Position numbers and translations under genes: made by a program
In this document: positions 1-11,029 of the stretch, piece after piece
How positions within the stretch are numbered: the stretch's first letter is position 1
Layout of the letters: every line of letters starts with the position of its first letter
The notes under the pieces: generated by a model
The model's database searches: none
Told to the model about the DNA's origin: nothing
Seen by the model: only the letters and a program-made list of their open reading frames with translations
Assembly: GCA_964017235.1 (NCBI GenBank)
Contig: OZ024927.1
Span: forward strand, 50,659,293-50,723,292
DNA length: 64,000 nucleotides
Source of the DNA: Sabellastarte sp. h YS-2021
Taxonomy: Eukaryota > Annelida > Polychaeta > Sabellida > Sabellidae
Direction: 5' to 3'

Positions 1-1653
1 TTATTTCACCAACAAATTAATGTCTTTTTACTTTATGTCTCAATTCACTACTTCCAGAAGTCACTCAATAAATTGATGTTCTGTCTCTAAACTAAAAACT
101 AAAATTATCTCCTCATTATTCTAAACTCTGGTTGTGTGTTTCTGTCTTCTGTCTACACCCTACCTAGTGAGGCAGCCTATTTATACTTCTGGTCAGTTTA
201 CAATAAATGGACATGCCAGGACCTATATAAACATAAACAGTAGTGTCGAAGGGTAACAAAAGGGATTACAAACGAGCTTAAAATGTTACTTAGAGATTAT
301 ATATTTCATAGTGGATGTTTTATGTTTATAAAGATTGTCAAAACATAAAAAAGATGATAAAGTAATAAGGCTTTTATAGCTCTAAAATATTCTAGATTAT
401 AGATACCTGTGATGAAAGCTACTTATGATTGCAATATGCCCTGTCTGTTTATTATATTACAAAGTCAGAGTTATCACTCCTTTAGAATGTAAATGATGAT
501 AAACAAACAAATAGGGTGGCTACTTGTGGTTGTAGTCTTGCTTATAATTTAAAGGCAATGACCTATCTGTTTATTATGTTACAAAGTCAGAGTAAATCAC
601 TAGTTTAGGATGTAAATACTATAATGTTTTAGATGATTAGTGATCAAAAAGGATATCTTCTTATGGCTGTGGTATTCAGTTCTTTTGATTGCTATCTATA
701 CTAGGGGTTGATTATTACTGGTATTTCCAATTGCTATTTGAACTGATACTAGTTCCGTAAATATTTTTTGGCAGTTGATTAGTTTAACAATTCATCTCAT
801 TTACCAATCTGCATATCAATCATCTTTACTGACATAGGACAATATTTCTCTCGAGAACCGACCTTATGAAATTTAAACATCTGTTTTATCAATACTTGTT
901 TCATCTTCATTCATTTATTGAAAAGGAATTATACGTCTTTGGAAGTTCACATAATGTGACTACTCCAGGGAAAGTTTACACAGTAGAGATTTATTTCCCT
1001 TTATTATCCACTATTTGTATGATTAATAAATAAAAGAGAAGAGAATTGAATAAAGGCTGTAATACACATTTAATAGTAAGATAATGTATTTTAACACAAC
1101 AAAAACTAACAGAGCTTTGTTAAAATACCTAATGGTGTTTTTAACATTTTTTGTAACTTATAAATTTAATGAAATATTTATGAAAAAGTGACAGTTTGGA
1201 CGAATTATGCATAGTAATTATGCAAAACTATTAATTATGAATAGTAAATGGCGCCATGGTAAAAATATGACCCTGTCTCTATGTCTCATTCTAACATGAC
1301 GACCTGCGCAGAAACGAGTTTTGAGTTCTATGCGCACACAATTATCCTGCAACAATCGCACTGCCCTTCCATCCTGCGTTCATATTTTTTACAAATTTTA
1401 TAATGTCAAATTTTATAGTGTGAAGTATAGTGTCAGATTTATTATATTTTATTTTATAGTGATATTTTATGGTGATTTATATATTTTTGTACATATTTTG
1501 TATCAAATTAAAGCTACAATGGATGGAACAGCCGGTTGCTAAGGTCACCACAATGTAAACAAATCTACGTGAAACAATTTATTCCTTGTAAAAATTTAAA
1601 AAAAAAAAAATTAAAAAGCCTCAAACATAAGCTTAAATGTCATGTTAGAATAG
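1..1653. other. AT-rich non-coding stretch
   Basis: I see no gene, RNA or clear repeat here. The short open frames are AT-driven, lack domain-like composition and have no splice context. Confidence 0.6.
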
Positions 1654-1800
1654 TAATAATCCACTCGTGCTCATGGTTTTACACGGCATTTAACCATGTC
1701 ACTTCCGGATAATTTTACTCAGCCTTCGGCTTCGTAAAATTATTACCGGAAGTGCCATGGTTAAATGCCGTGTAAAACCATGATCACTCATGGATTATTT
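1654..1800. repeat. fold-back palindrome (MITE-like)
   Basis: Two arms of about 65 bp are nearly perfect inverted complements. The left arm contains CATGGTTTTACACGGCATTT and CACTTCCGG; the right arm is its reverse complement, with a few substitutions and small indels. They are separated only by a loop of about 14 bp centred on GCCTTCGGC, which itself forms a C-TTCG-G mini-hairpin. The unit codes for nothing. It resembles a fold-back MITE or snap-back element; no target duplication was identified. Confidence 0.75.
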
Positions 1801-2064
1801 CTACAGTATTTAGGTCATATACATTCTGTGGCGAATAATAAAAGCATGGATTTCTTCTATAAAAAATATGCATCCGTACAAGCACAAATTTTAAATTTAT
1901 GTTACACAAAATCAGCCAACTACGAAACGATTTTTGTATGTTTGGGACAATAATAGAATTTATACTCGACAATTATACCATTGACATGCATCCAACTAAA
2001 ATAAAGCTTTATTTTATCAGTGAATTGCATCCTGATTCATAACTAATTGAGTTTTTCTAATCCC

Positions 2065-2112
<48 letters not shown>

Positions 2113-2645
2113 GTTGGCTAATTCAAGACATGTGTTAAGTTACCTACCCTTTTTGGGAACTGAAATCCACATTGAATATTTATTCCATGTTTCTGAGTGG
2201 CTAATAATATACCTGAGTGTTGATCTATCTTTTCCTCTTTTGAGCAAACCATAAAATACATTATATTTAATTTTTTATAATGCTGCTCAGACATACAAGT
2301 AAAGATCTTGACTTAAGTTGCTACTCTGAGCAATATGCTACTCAATTTTACGGTAGTGTAGTTTTTTAGTTAGTGGAGCGATACAAGGGCTCACCTCAAA
2401 GCATGACAAGACTTTTGACCACATACTTAAGATTGCCATATGTGGCAATCTATGAACCTTATTGGGAGTTCCGTCCCAAGTGAAAGATCAAAGTTAAGGC
2501 GTTAGCACTTGTTCACGAATGAATGAATACTTCAGCTAATTAAGGTCTACCATATATGGTACTATTACATGTAGCCAGTAATCAAATACCGGCTGACATC
2601 ATACTCCTTTGAAATTATTCAAAATTTGATCTGATTAATCCATTT
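1801..2645. other. non-coding stretch with 43-bp poly-C tract
   Basis: No gene is visible. Positions 2066-2108 are an uninterrupted run of C, one of several long C tracts in this window. The tract is prone to length error in sequencing and could form an i-motif or G-quadruplex on the complementary strand. Confidence 0.7.
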
Positions 2646-2972
2646 CCACCCCTGCCAAGGAGGCTATGTTTTAGGATGCACTTGTTTGTCTGTTTGTATG
2701 TCTGATTACTAGCAAACTATTGAACACAACTCCATGAAACTTTTTATATGGGTGGAGCCTGACCAACAGAGAACTGACTAACTTTTAGGATGGATCTGAA
2801 TCATATTCTGGATACCAAAAAAAATCTAATTTTCAATGGTTTTTGGCTGATATTACTCCAAAACAGTTGACAGATCTTTCTGAAATTATTTGCATCTGGA
2901 AGAATACATTACATTTCAGGAATGATCTGGATCGTATTGTGTATATCCCAGCTGCCTTGGTGGAGGGCTCTT
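2646..2972. repeat. dispersed repeat with CCTCCRCCAAGG-type inverted ends, copy 1
   Basis: The left end reads CCACCCCTGCCAAGGAGGCT and the right end CCTTGGTGGAGGGCTCTT, so the termini are inverted complements. The body contains a TTTGTCTGTTTGT stretch near the left end and GATCTGGATC-like motifs. The same layout recurs at 5223-5425 and 61221-61606. It is non-coding and divergent, hence old. Confidence 0.6.
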
Positions 2973-3155
2973 GGTGAATGTTTCATAGTTTAATTAAATT
3001 TTACTATTTCGTTTCATACTCAGTTCTGTGTCTGTCAAGATTGATTTTCAGTTCCCAATTCAAGGTAGTTGATCCTGGCAAATCTTATAGAAGAGACAGT
3101 GGAGTTGCTGTAGTTCTGTAGTATGATTAGCAGTCTTCACTAATTAATACACAAA

Positions 3156-3315
3156 GGTCCTCACTGGTCTAGTGGTTACAAAGTTTGGCATCTAATCACA
3201 GTCTGTCACCTCTGTGTGGGTCCGAGTCCCACAAATGGCAGGTGCTGAGGACCTGTCACAATATGACACTGGCTGTTGAACGGGACTTAAATCTCTGACT
3301 TTAATTACCACGTAA
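3156..3315 (+). repeat. tRNA-derived SINE (family A)
   Basis: The 5' part has a tRNA-like A box (TGGTCTAGTGGTTA, 3168 on) and B box (GGGTCCGAGTCCC, 3219 on), the internal RNA polymerase III promoter of tRNA-derived SINEs. The 3' part contains ATATGACACTGGCTGTTGAA and GGGACTTAAA, a tail also seen in the copy at 55268. A reverse-oriented relative lies at 25186-25315. It does not fold as a functional tRNA. Confidence 0.75.
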
Positions 3316-4105
3316 AATTTTATAATAAGACCAGTTTACTGAGTAGTACACTATTTTGAATAAATTAAAGTGATTTTATGGCTACTTTTATGAATTATTT
3401 AAGGTGGCCATACGTGCAAGTATATGGGCCAAAAATATTGTCACAATAATAGGTGAAATACCAACAAAAACATGACCAGTGACCCAAAGTTGAATATAAA
3501 TAAAGAAAACGTGTCTGCTTAATTTCTTTAACCTTCTTTATAAGACATTACAAAAAGTGATTATATTAAAGGAAACCTCTGAAGGTGAGACTATTGCCTC
3601 AGAAAATTGTGAACTCTGAAGTTCAACATGGAAATATATTGCCTAAATGATCACTGGACAGATAAACTGCTTATAATTATGGTACAAATAATATAACTGT
3701 TAAACCATTACAGTTAAAACCAGTAGATACTGAGTGAATGTGATAAATAAACATTGTAATTGTATTTTAGAGCTACTTTGATCTATTATATTTATCTCAT
3801 GTTTTTGCTAATCCTGTATGACTTTTTACTCATAAAAAATAATATGCTAACAGACGACCCCATAGAAGCGATCATCAGTTTATTGGTCTAATTTTTGTGA
3901 ATTATTGACTTTGAACCTCATTAAAGCATCTAGTGTTTCTAGATTAAAATCTTTTAATATCAATAGTTTAAATATTAAGCGTGTGTTACATATATAGACA
4001 CTGTGGCAATGCATTGTTTAATCTAAGGAAGAGAGTTGTGTATGTATTACTATGTAAGGTAATTGAGTTATTTATATTTTTTTGGTATTATGTGGTATTT
4101 ATGTT

Positions 4106-4902
4106 TGTTGTACCCTGTTAGATTGATCTATTTATAGACTGGGAGAAATCCCACTAGGCTTCTATAACCTGTGATTCTATAAATAGATTTTGGGAAACCC
4201 CTTAAACTGGTTTCTAGAGCTTCCTCGCTGATTCTGGTAACAGTGTGTAGTTTCCAATAAGTTCTATAACCTTCTGGCTATTTCCACAGCTGTATATAAG
4301 TACTGTACATCTAACCACAGATGAATATAGTATTCGCTGGCTATGAGGAAAGCTGTATCTTGGAACTACTTGTGTTGTTTATACTTTGGACTGAACTCTT
4401 GTTGGAGTGAATTGGATACAGTGAATTGGATATTGTTTGTATCTGGATATAGTGTGCAGTTCTACCAGAGTGGATTTCCTAAATTTTGGACATTGTCCAT
4501 ATCTTGGCATGGACAGCATAGTTGTGCAAACTCTCTGAATATCTGTATACAGACATTTTGTGTTGTTGAACATTGAAAGGATCACAGGATAAGGACATTT
4601 CATGTTATCGGACATTGAATGGATCACAGGGTACAGATATTTGTGTGTTAGTGGACACTGGATGGATCACAGGACAGATTGCTGGATAGTGGACAAACTT
4701 AACTGTCAGTTACGGATAGGATTATGGTCAGGTCAGATTGGTTTTCATTATTGTATCATTGTATGTACTATTTAGAGCATACCAGTTGACTGTAATCATT
4801 ATTTTTAATTGTTAAATAAATTTGTTAAAACTTTTTGTCTTTTCCTGTATCAACTTAAAAGCTACCGGTAATTGCTACCATGATTGCTCCTTGACCATAA
4901 CA
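4106..4902 (+). mobile_element. candidate solo LTR (fossil, family uncertain)
   Basis: The segment begins TGTTGTACC and ends CCATAACA, giving short TGTT/AACA inverted ends. It carries a TATA-like TATATAAG near 4292 and an AATAAA-type signal near 4814, the layout expected of an LTR. Between about 4440 and 4700 it holds roughly four degenerate units of about 42 bp with the motif TGGATCACAGG. No internal retroviral region adjoins it and no exact target duplication was found, so this is a tentative solo LTR. Confidence 0.3.
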
Positions 4903-5222
4903 TGTCTTATATCATTATTATTGTGCCAGATATTATTCCCTTAGTGTTAAAACAAACATTAAAATAATACTTTTTGTCTCTAATTGCTGAAAATCCTATG
5001 ATCAGTTTATGGGTCTATTTTAAAAGGTGGCACTAAGTGAATGCTTCAACTTTTTGAAGTTTACTACATATGTTTGATTCCGCTGATACTTGTGGCCAGT
5101 AATCAATTTATGAGCCTGTCCCAATAAAAATTTGATAAAAGACAGAGTTCATTGAATTAATCTGGGTCACATTATTCTCCTTTGAAATCATTGAAGGTGT
5201 AAACTGACAATAAAATATTTTT

Positions 5223-5425
5223 ACCCCTCTGCCATTGAGGATTTACTTTTGGGTGCATCTGTTTGTCTCTTTGAGGTTACTCTAACTTTAAACTGATAAA
5301 CGTATCTTTATGAAATTTGGTGTGAGTAGGGATGACTAAATGAAGAACCCATTACATTTAAAGAAATATCTCAATCATATTCTGAGAATATTATTCTCCT
5401 TACTTGGTTGCCTTGGTGGATATGT
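5223..5425. repeat. dispersed repeat with CCTCCRCCAAGG-type ends, copy 2
   Basis: It starts ACCCCTCTGCCATTGAGG, has the same TTTGTCTCTTTG stretch, and ends CCTTGGTGGATATG. It is shorter than the copies at 2646 and 61221, with the GATC-rich middle reduced. Confidence 0.5.
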
Positions 5426-5744
5426 TATTGAGGTTCAAAGTAAACAAATTTCACCAAATAAGCCCATTTACTGATCACCACTTCTTTGTCTTTCCTAACA
5501 AGTCTGACTACATCACAACATTTCTGAGGCCCCGTATTCAAAGTCAGGGATTTTCGTCCAAACTGAGGAGGATTTGATGGGGTGACACTAGATTTTAACT
5601 GGACTGACACATGATCTATTGAGAAGACCCGAGGGGTCTGCTGACTGGCAAGATCTGATGGGATATCCTCCCAACATATGGAATGTGTGTGGAGGAATTG
5701 AGTTGAGGGTGGGCCTGTACCTTTTCGAGGTCAACCAAATATTT

Positions 5745-5980
5745 ATTTATTTATTCATTTAGGGTTTTACATAGCTTTCAACACTATACAGGTCATATCA
5801 CGACGGGTAGTTGGAAGGGCAGAGGAAACCAGTACATACAGTTCGTTAGGGTTCTGTACTGTAAACTGCTGACCAACGACAAGCAACTACCAGCATTTCC
5901 ACTTGAGGCCATGCTGGGGATCGAACCCCGGCCTCAGAGGTGGGAGGTGAGAGTGTTACCACTCTGCCACTGTGGCCCCT
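5745..5980 (-). repeat. tRNA-derived SINE (family B), full length, reversed
   Basis: Read on the minus strand it begins with a tRNA-like head containing CAGAGTGGTAACACTC (A box) and GGGGTTCGATCCCC (B box). It continues through the body shared with the copies at 32963 and 42546 and ends in AAACCCTAAATGAATAAATA. It is flanked by an exact 13-bp duplication, CAACCAAATATTT, at 5732-5744 and 5981-5993. The clean duplication and high similarity to the 33-kb copy point to a fairly recent LINE-mediated insertion. Confidence 0.92.
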
Positions 5981-6739
5981 CAACCAAATATTTCAAAAAC
6001 AATCGCTTAACTATTGGTTTGCCCAAAACATAAAAAATGTCACATGCACAAAATAAAAAATAAGTACCACAGTACAAAACCCAGATGAAAGTTAGAATTT
6101 TTCTTGAAATAAACTGTGAAGAAATGTGCCTAGAAAAGTGAAACAAAAGAATTACTCGACTAAAGTATTGTTTCAAAACTTTCAAAAATTCCCAGTTATG
6201 CATCAGAATATCTCTTAAATTTCAAACCCACTGTGACTTGGGTTTTGTTCAAGGTTACTTTTTGGTTAAAAGTTTGACCATATCTATAATTGGTCTCTGC
6301 TTATGAGGGATTTCAATATTTGTTTCCCTTTCTGTAAAATTTTAATGAATTGGGGTTTTTACACAGGCTTTCAGTGTTCTAGGAACCGGACTTCGAGTTG
6401 TGCATTTCTTTGGCTTGCAGCGGAGAAATAATATTTCAAATGTGTAATACTGTGCTGGAGGGAGAAACTAATTTTTATTTTGACATTGCTTGCCATTATT
6501 TATTGGTTGTGGTTGTTTTGGAACGGAGGTTATTTGGTATGGCAATAGGTAGCTGTATATTTGATATCAAAATATTTGGCAGCCCTGGAAAGGACGTTTT
6601 TAGTCTTGAAAAGGACTGATTTGTGCAGCCCAGAAAAGGACTGGTTACAGGCTCAGGTCAGGCTGTGTTGCCCCTTAGATTCATTCATTTTGCTAAAGTA
6701 CAGCCTCGTATTCATGATGTAGCTCAATAGGTTGTCTGG

Positions 6740-7530
6740 TGGTTGTTTGGCTCTTTTTGGTGCATTTATGTTTTTGTTTCCTACTTCACCACCCAAAGCC
6801 TGGCGGGATGTTTTCCAGATTATGCTCTTCCAAACCAGGATCTCCAAGTCATTTCAATATGATATTTTAAGTCAATGCAATAGCCACCTGAGGATGCTGT
6901 TGCACTGTGGTCAGAAGTATGTTGAAGTGATTTGGCGGCATTTTCTTCAGCCCCTGGATATGTGCCATTTGTAGATCTGTTCATTTTTGTAAGACGTACA
7001 TTGTAAGGCAACTTTCACACTGTCTGGTGGTACTTTGCAAAACAACGTGGTCAGTTACATTTCTAAATTCAAAACATCTGGAAATGGTCTGACCAGTCAC
7101 ATTACCCAATCCTTTTGACAATTGTTGGGCTCTGGACAGTGATCTGTCCTCCAACCTCTCCATCAGTTCCAAGTGTTCAAAATTCGGCATCCGAAGACAA
7201 TTGCCTGCACCCCTCATCAGTCCAAATAAATTTGTGGTACTCATCGATGAGGGCCAACATCATAATAAAATGGAACCCCTTATAACTGAAGTACTCACTC
7301 CCTACATGAGGTAGTTTCTTTATAGTGATGCGTTTGTCATCAATGAAGCAAACAGAATGTTGGAGGTTCCTTCTACTTTTAAAGCCCTCCTTGATTCACT
7401 TCCAATCCTCTGGAGTTGTGGGTAAGCATAGATTTCCCGCTGATATTCACAGCACTGGCATGAACTTGGTGATGGTTGACTTGTAAGTTGTAACCTTTGA
7501 ATAATCAGGAGAGGGAGCTGTAACATTCTT
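6740..7530 (-). pseudogene. decayed PIF/Harbinger transposase (HARBI1-like)
   Basis: On the minus strand, 7371 to 7177 is open. It reads IDDKRITIKKLPHVGSEYF followed by SYKGFHFIMMLALIDEYHKF and ends at a stop after SSDAEF. This matches the DDE core of HARBI1-type nucleases (family pattern: DGKHV, NYKGFFS, ALVDADYKF, SDGGVF), with the first catalytic Asp in IDDK and the second in the SSDAEF region. Downstream, other frames continue with family-like stretches (LMERLEDRSL; QPPDNLLSYIMNTR), so the gene carries several frameshifts and stops. The N-terminal helix-turn-helix part is not recognisable. In living elements this enzyme cuts and pastes the transposon with a Myb/MADF-like partner. It is a relic. 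Confidence 0.72.
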
Positions 7531-7669
7531 CCATGATCAAGGGTCTCAAAAGTAATGCCAAGACCTTCAGAACCACGACAGATTACTTCATGTCAGGTGT
7601 AAGGCATTGCCTTGTCGAAAAGTTCATGGGCTATTCTCAGAAAATTCCTGTGTATTTGCTTATCTCACG

Positions 7670-7978
7670 CACTAGTGGATCCAGGGGTGGGGGGGGTGGG
7701 GGTGGGGGGTGGGGGGGGTGTCATGGGGTTCGAACCCCCCCCCGAAAAATAACGTAAAGGGGTTCAACCCAAATTACAAAATTATTTCTTGAGAGTGGTT
7801 TTAAATTTACAGGAAATGCACTCTATTTTTACCAAAAATTAATTTTTTTCCCGGGTGGCATGCCCCCCGACCCCCGTAGTTATATTATGTCTGATGTGAA
7901 CCCCCACCTTACTCAAAGTGAACCCCCACCTTACTCGATGTGAACCCCCACCTTACTTAAAAGCTGGATCCGCCCCTG
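7670..7978. mobile_element. non-autonomous DNA element with 5-bp target duplication, copy 1
   Basis: The ends are CACTAGTGGATCC and, inverted, CAGGGGCGGATCC. The element is flanked by TCACG at 7665-7669 and 7979-7983. It is G/C-homopolymer rich and includes three copies of a GTGAACCCCCACCTTACT-type unit near the right end. A reversed copy lies at 30276-30463 with its own 5-bp duplication. It codes for nothing. The superfamily is unclear: a 5-bp duplication does not fit hAT (8 bp), and Transib is one alternative. Confidence 0.8.
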
Positions 7979-8410
7979 TCACGTCATCATATCTGAAAGT
8001 TGTGTTGTGTAGGATCTGTGGTTGTATCTCCTTTAAATTCATGGCTGTACCCAGTGTATCAGTGATTTTTGTTTGGCAAGTTCCCTGTTAGTCTTTCCTG
8101 GTGATGAGCTATAGGTATCTGGAGGCGGTTTGGGGTTTCTCCTACTGTATAGAGCCTGTTGGTTATTGAGTGCCTGTCTTTCTTATAGATGTATTATGTA
8201 TAGGAGACACTATTCTAAGTACTAACAAGAGGGTCAAAGATGCCCCAAAAGGTGGGTTGCGCAGGCAGCAATAAGCTTAGTGACTGCTGTAATTACATTT
8301 AAAAAGAAGGAAAGAAATATTAGGTCACCCAGTTAAGGTGAATGTGTTAGACGTGCTAAGAAATGTAAAACTTGTAATCTAGGTTACATAATTGTATTTA
8401 TGCAATAAAT

Positions 8411-8880
8411 GGACAAACAAAAGGACGGAATTACACCAATTTTGAAAGCAACTTAGCTATGATGGTGATATATCTCCCTGTCACGTTTGAATTCGATTGG
8501 ACAAAGCTTTTTTGAGTTAGAGTCCGGAAACAGATATGTTGACGGACAGACAGAATTACACCAATTTCGAAAGGAACCTAGCTATGATGGTGATCTATCT
8601 CCCTGTCAAGTTTGAATTCGATTGAACAAATCGTTTTTGAGTCAGATTCCGGAAACAGAAATTTTGATGGACAAACAAACAGACGGAATTACACCAATTT
8701 CGAAAGGAACCTAGCTGTGATGGTGATCTATCTCCCTGTCAAGTTTGAATTCGACTGGACAAACCGTTTTCGAGTTAGAGTCCGGAAACGAAAATGTGGA
8801 CGGACAGACAGACGGACATTGGACACATCAATCTAATAGGTGGATTGGTTACACACAACCCGCCTAAAAACAAAGTAACA
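8411..8880 (+). repeat. tandem array, three units of 125-133 bp
   Basis: The phrase GAATTACACCAATTT recurs at about 8428, 8553 and 8686, each followed by AGCTATGATGGTGATCTATC or a close variant and TTTGAATTCGATTG. Each unit closes in a GGACGGACAGACAG-like tract. The array ends with GGACGGACAGACAGACGG at about 8800. The short plus-strand open frame across the array is explained by the repeat. Confidence 0.8.
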
Positions 8881-9800
8881 CTCACAGTCTCCGTAAAATC
8901 TCATGCTGATCTAAGCATGCAATTGTTTTTAAGGTTGGTAATGCCTTTTCTGTGACAATTATGACATATAGGTCTAAAGAAATTTTCCTGTTGTACAAGA
9001 CAATCCACCAGTGGAAAATAAAAATATGTAAAGTTTGATTGTTATTACATTTTTTCCATCATCTGCCACAGGGACCAGCATGTTGCCTTTTTTCATGCAA
9101 ATAGAATAAGCTATGTTTTCACTCAAGTCACTGTATGACCTGGGCTGATTGCAAATATTAGGTAATTCTACATTCTCTCTATTGCCACATCATAGATTAA
9201 ATGGACATTAGATAAAAGTCACTTTAAATATTATTTTTGACTTGTCACACATGTTATCTTTGGGGAATTGTGACTACGGCAGGTACCCACCTGCAATGTC
9301 CTCGTACTGGTGGGATAACAAGGTCTGTACATTCAATACTTCTTTTGAGTGAATTCCTGACACATGGAAACAAAAAAAAAAGATGTGTTGATGTGAGCAA
9401 TAGTGTAAGGGATAAATGTTTGAAGCAGAGACTGTCAGAACTCATGATTAAATTTTAAGATTCAATTGCCATAAACCTATAAAGGAAGATGACTTGTCAA
9501 AGGCTAATCTGACATTCAGAGAAGATGGTGAAGGAGTTAATGAATATTAACACTACTACTGAGAAGTCTAAAAAACAGACAGAGGAAATTATCAAAATGC
9601 TAAAACATAAACTAGAAAAAAGTTTTTGCTTACAAAAACAAAGCCTCCCCAAAGGTTACATGCAATATAGTAATAAAGTAGAAAAAGATCTTTGAAAAGA
9701 AAAAACCAGCAGCACTGAGAGAAGAAGTGAAAGTTAAGCAGTGTGGAGGTTAATGCATTAACATGAAAGAAAAATGTAGATTGTAATTATGATTATTAAG
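8881..9800. other. non-coding stretch
   Basis: There is no recognisable gene or repeat boundary. It holds an A-rich patch near 9370 and otherwise unremarkable AT-rich sequence. Confidence 0.55.
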
Positions 9801-9807
9801 TGCAATT

Positions 9808-10400
9808 TCATGACCACCAAGTTTGACCCACAAGGGGGGACCGGCTATATAAACTCTCCACATATGGTTTCCCAATACCTCTTCATACATTCTAAAGCTG
9901 TAAAAGCAATAATAAAGGATATATAAGGCAAAACACACAATTTGCTATTCTATGACCCCAGTTTGACCCATGGGGGTTTGGGGGTAAAAATGACCGGCCA
10001 TCTAGACTCTCCACATGTGGTTTTACCAATACCCCTTCATACATTCTAAAGGTGTAAGAGTAATAATAAAGGAGACATAAGGCAAAAACACAAAATCTGC
10101 CATTTATGGCCCCAGTTTGACCCATGGGGGGGGAGGGGTTCAGGGGATAAATCTGACCGGCTATCTAGATTCTCCACATATGGTTTTCCAATACCTCTTA
10201 ATATATTTTAAGGCTGTAAAAGAAATAATAAATGAGATATGAGGCAAAATCTCACAAACCGCTATTTTATGACCCCAGTTTGACCCCTACAGGGAGGTGG
10301 GTGGGAAATCAGACTTGCTTTCTAGACCCTCCAAATATGGTTTCTTACTACCTACCAATACATTTTATGGCTATGAATGTAATACGTTAGAAGATAATAG
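9808..10400 (+). repeat. tandem array, four units of about 140-163 bp
   Basis: The phrase GTTTGACCC starts at 9821, 9961, 10115 and 10278. Each is followed by a G-run, a GACCGGC(T/C)AT-like phrase, CTCCACATATGGTTT and AATAATAAAGGAGA(C/T)AT. The units are diverged. The AATAATAAAGGAGATATAAGGC phrase resembles one in the element at 43.2-44.3 kb, so the arrays may belong to one broad family. Confidence 0.8.
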
Positions 10401-10980
10401 GGGGTTTCACATGAATTTTAAGCTTTCTGGTACCTGTGAGAAAATTGCCCACAAATCCGTCAATTTTCATTGGATTGCTCCCAAAATCTGACAAAATGCT
10501 GAGCAGTGATGATGGGCGGGTGTACCGAAAAACTATTTTTTGATCATGTGACCTTAATAAAAAGTCAAAGGTCAAATTTAAACATGTGGAAAATTTTTTA
10601 CCATGCCTAAGGTGTATAACTGCCAAATATGGCAAGAAAGCTTGCAATAATATTCAAGGGAGACCATAATGCGGTGATGGCAGCCAGGAAACCGAAATGA
10701 AAACAAATAAGCGCCCTTTCGACTGCATTTCTGATGAAAAAAAGTCCTAGAATTAATTAGTTACAAATACATTTTCTAGTTCAGCAAGCATTAACTTGGA
10801 CCAGATGTCAATGTGAAATATAAAATTTATAATATTGACTGGAAAGGAGATTGACAAGAAATACAAAGATTAATTGAGTCTTAAACAGTAATTATAGAAG
10901 CCTAATTATACAAAAGCAGGTTCCATTTGCACTAACTAGTTCATTAATGATAGGAAAACAAATTTATTATTTTTATTCTA
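10401..10980. other. non-coding stretch, 3' flank of the MYND-Ubl-UBA gene
   Basis: The first 250 bases continue in the style of the preceding array (GTCAAAGGTCAAATTT at about 10563). Nothing else is recognisable. Confidence 0.5.
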
Positions 10981-10990
10981 TTTATTTATT
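10981..10990 (-). terminator. polyadenylation signals, minus strand
   Basis: Overlapping AATAAA hexamers on the minus strand lie 40-50 bases downstream of the TAG stop at 11030. This is the expected place for cleavage and polyadenylation of the gene ending there. Confidence 0.6.
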
Positions 10991-11029
10991 TATTTTTGTA
11001 AAATAAAGTTAAATGTCTTATTCAAATCA

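Noticed and set aside
3156-3240. functional tRNA gene
   Set aside because: A and B boxes are present, but the sequence continues into a SINE body and shared tail and has relatives elsewhere in the window. The acceptor stem is not preserved.
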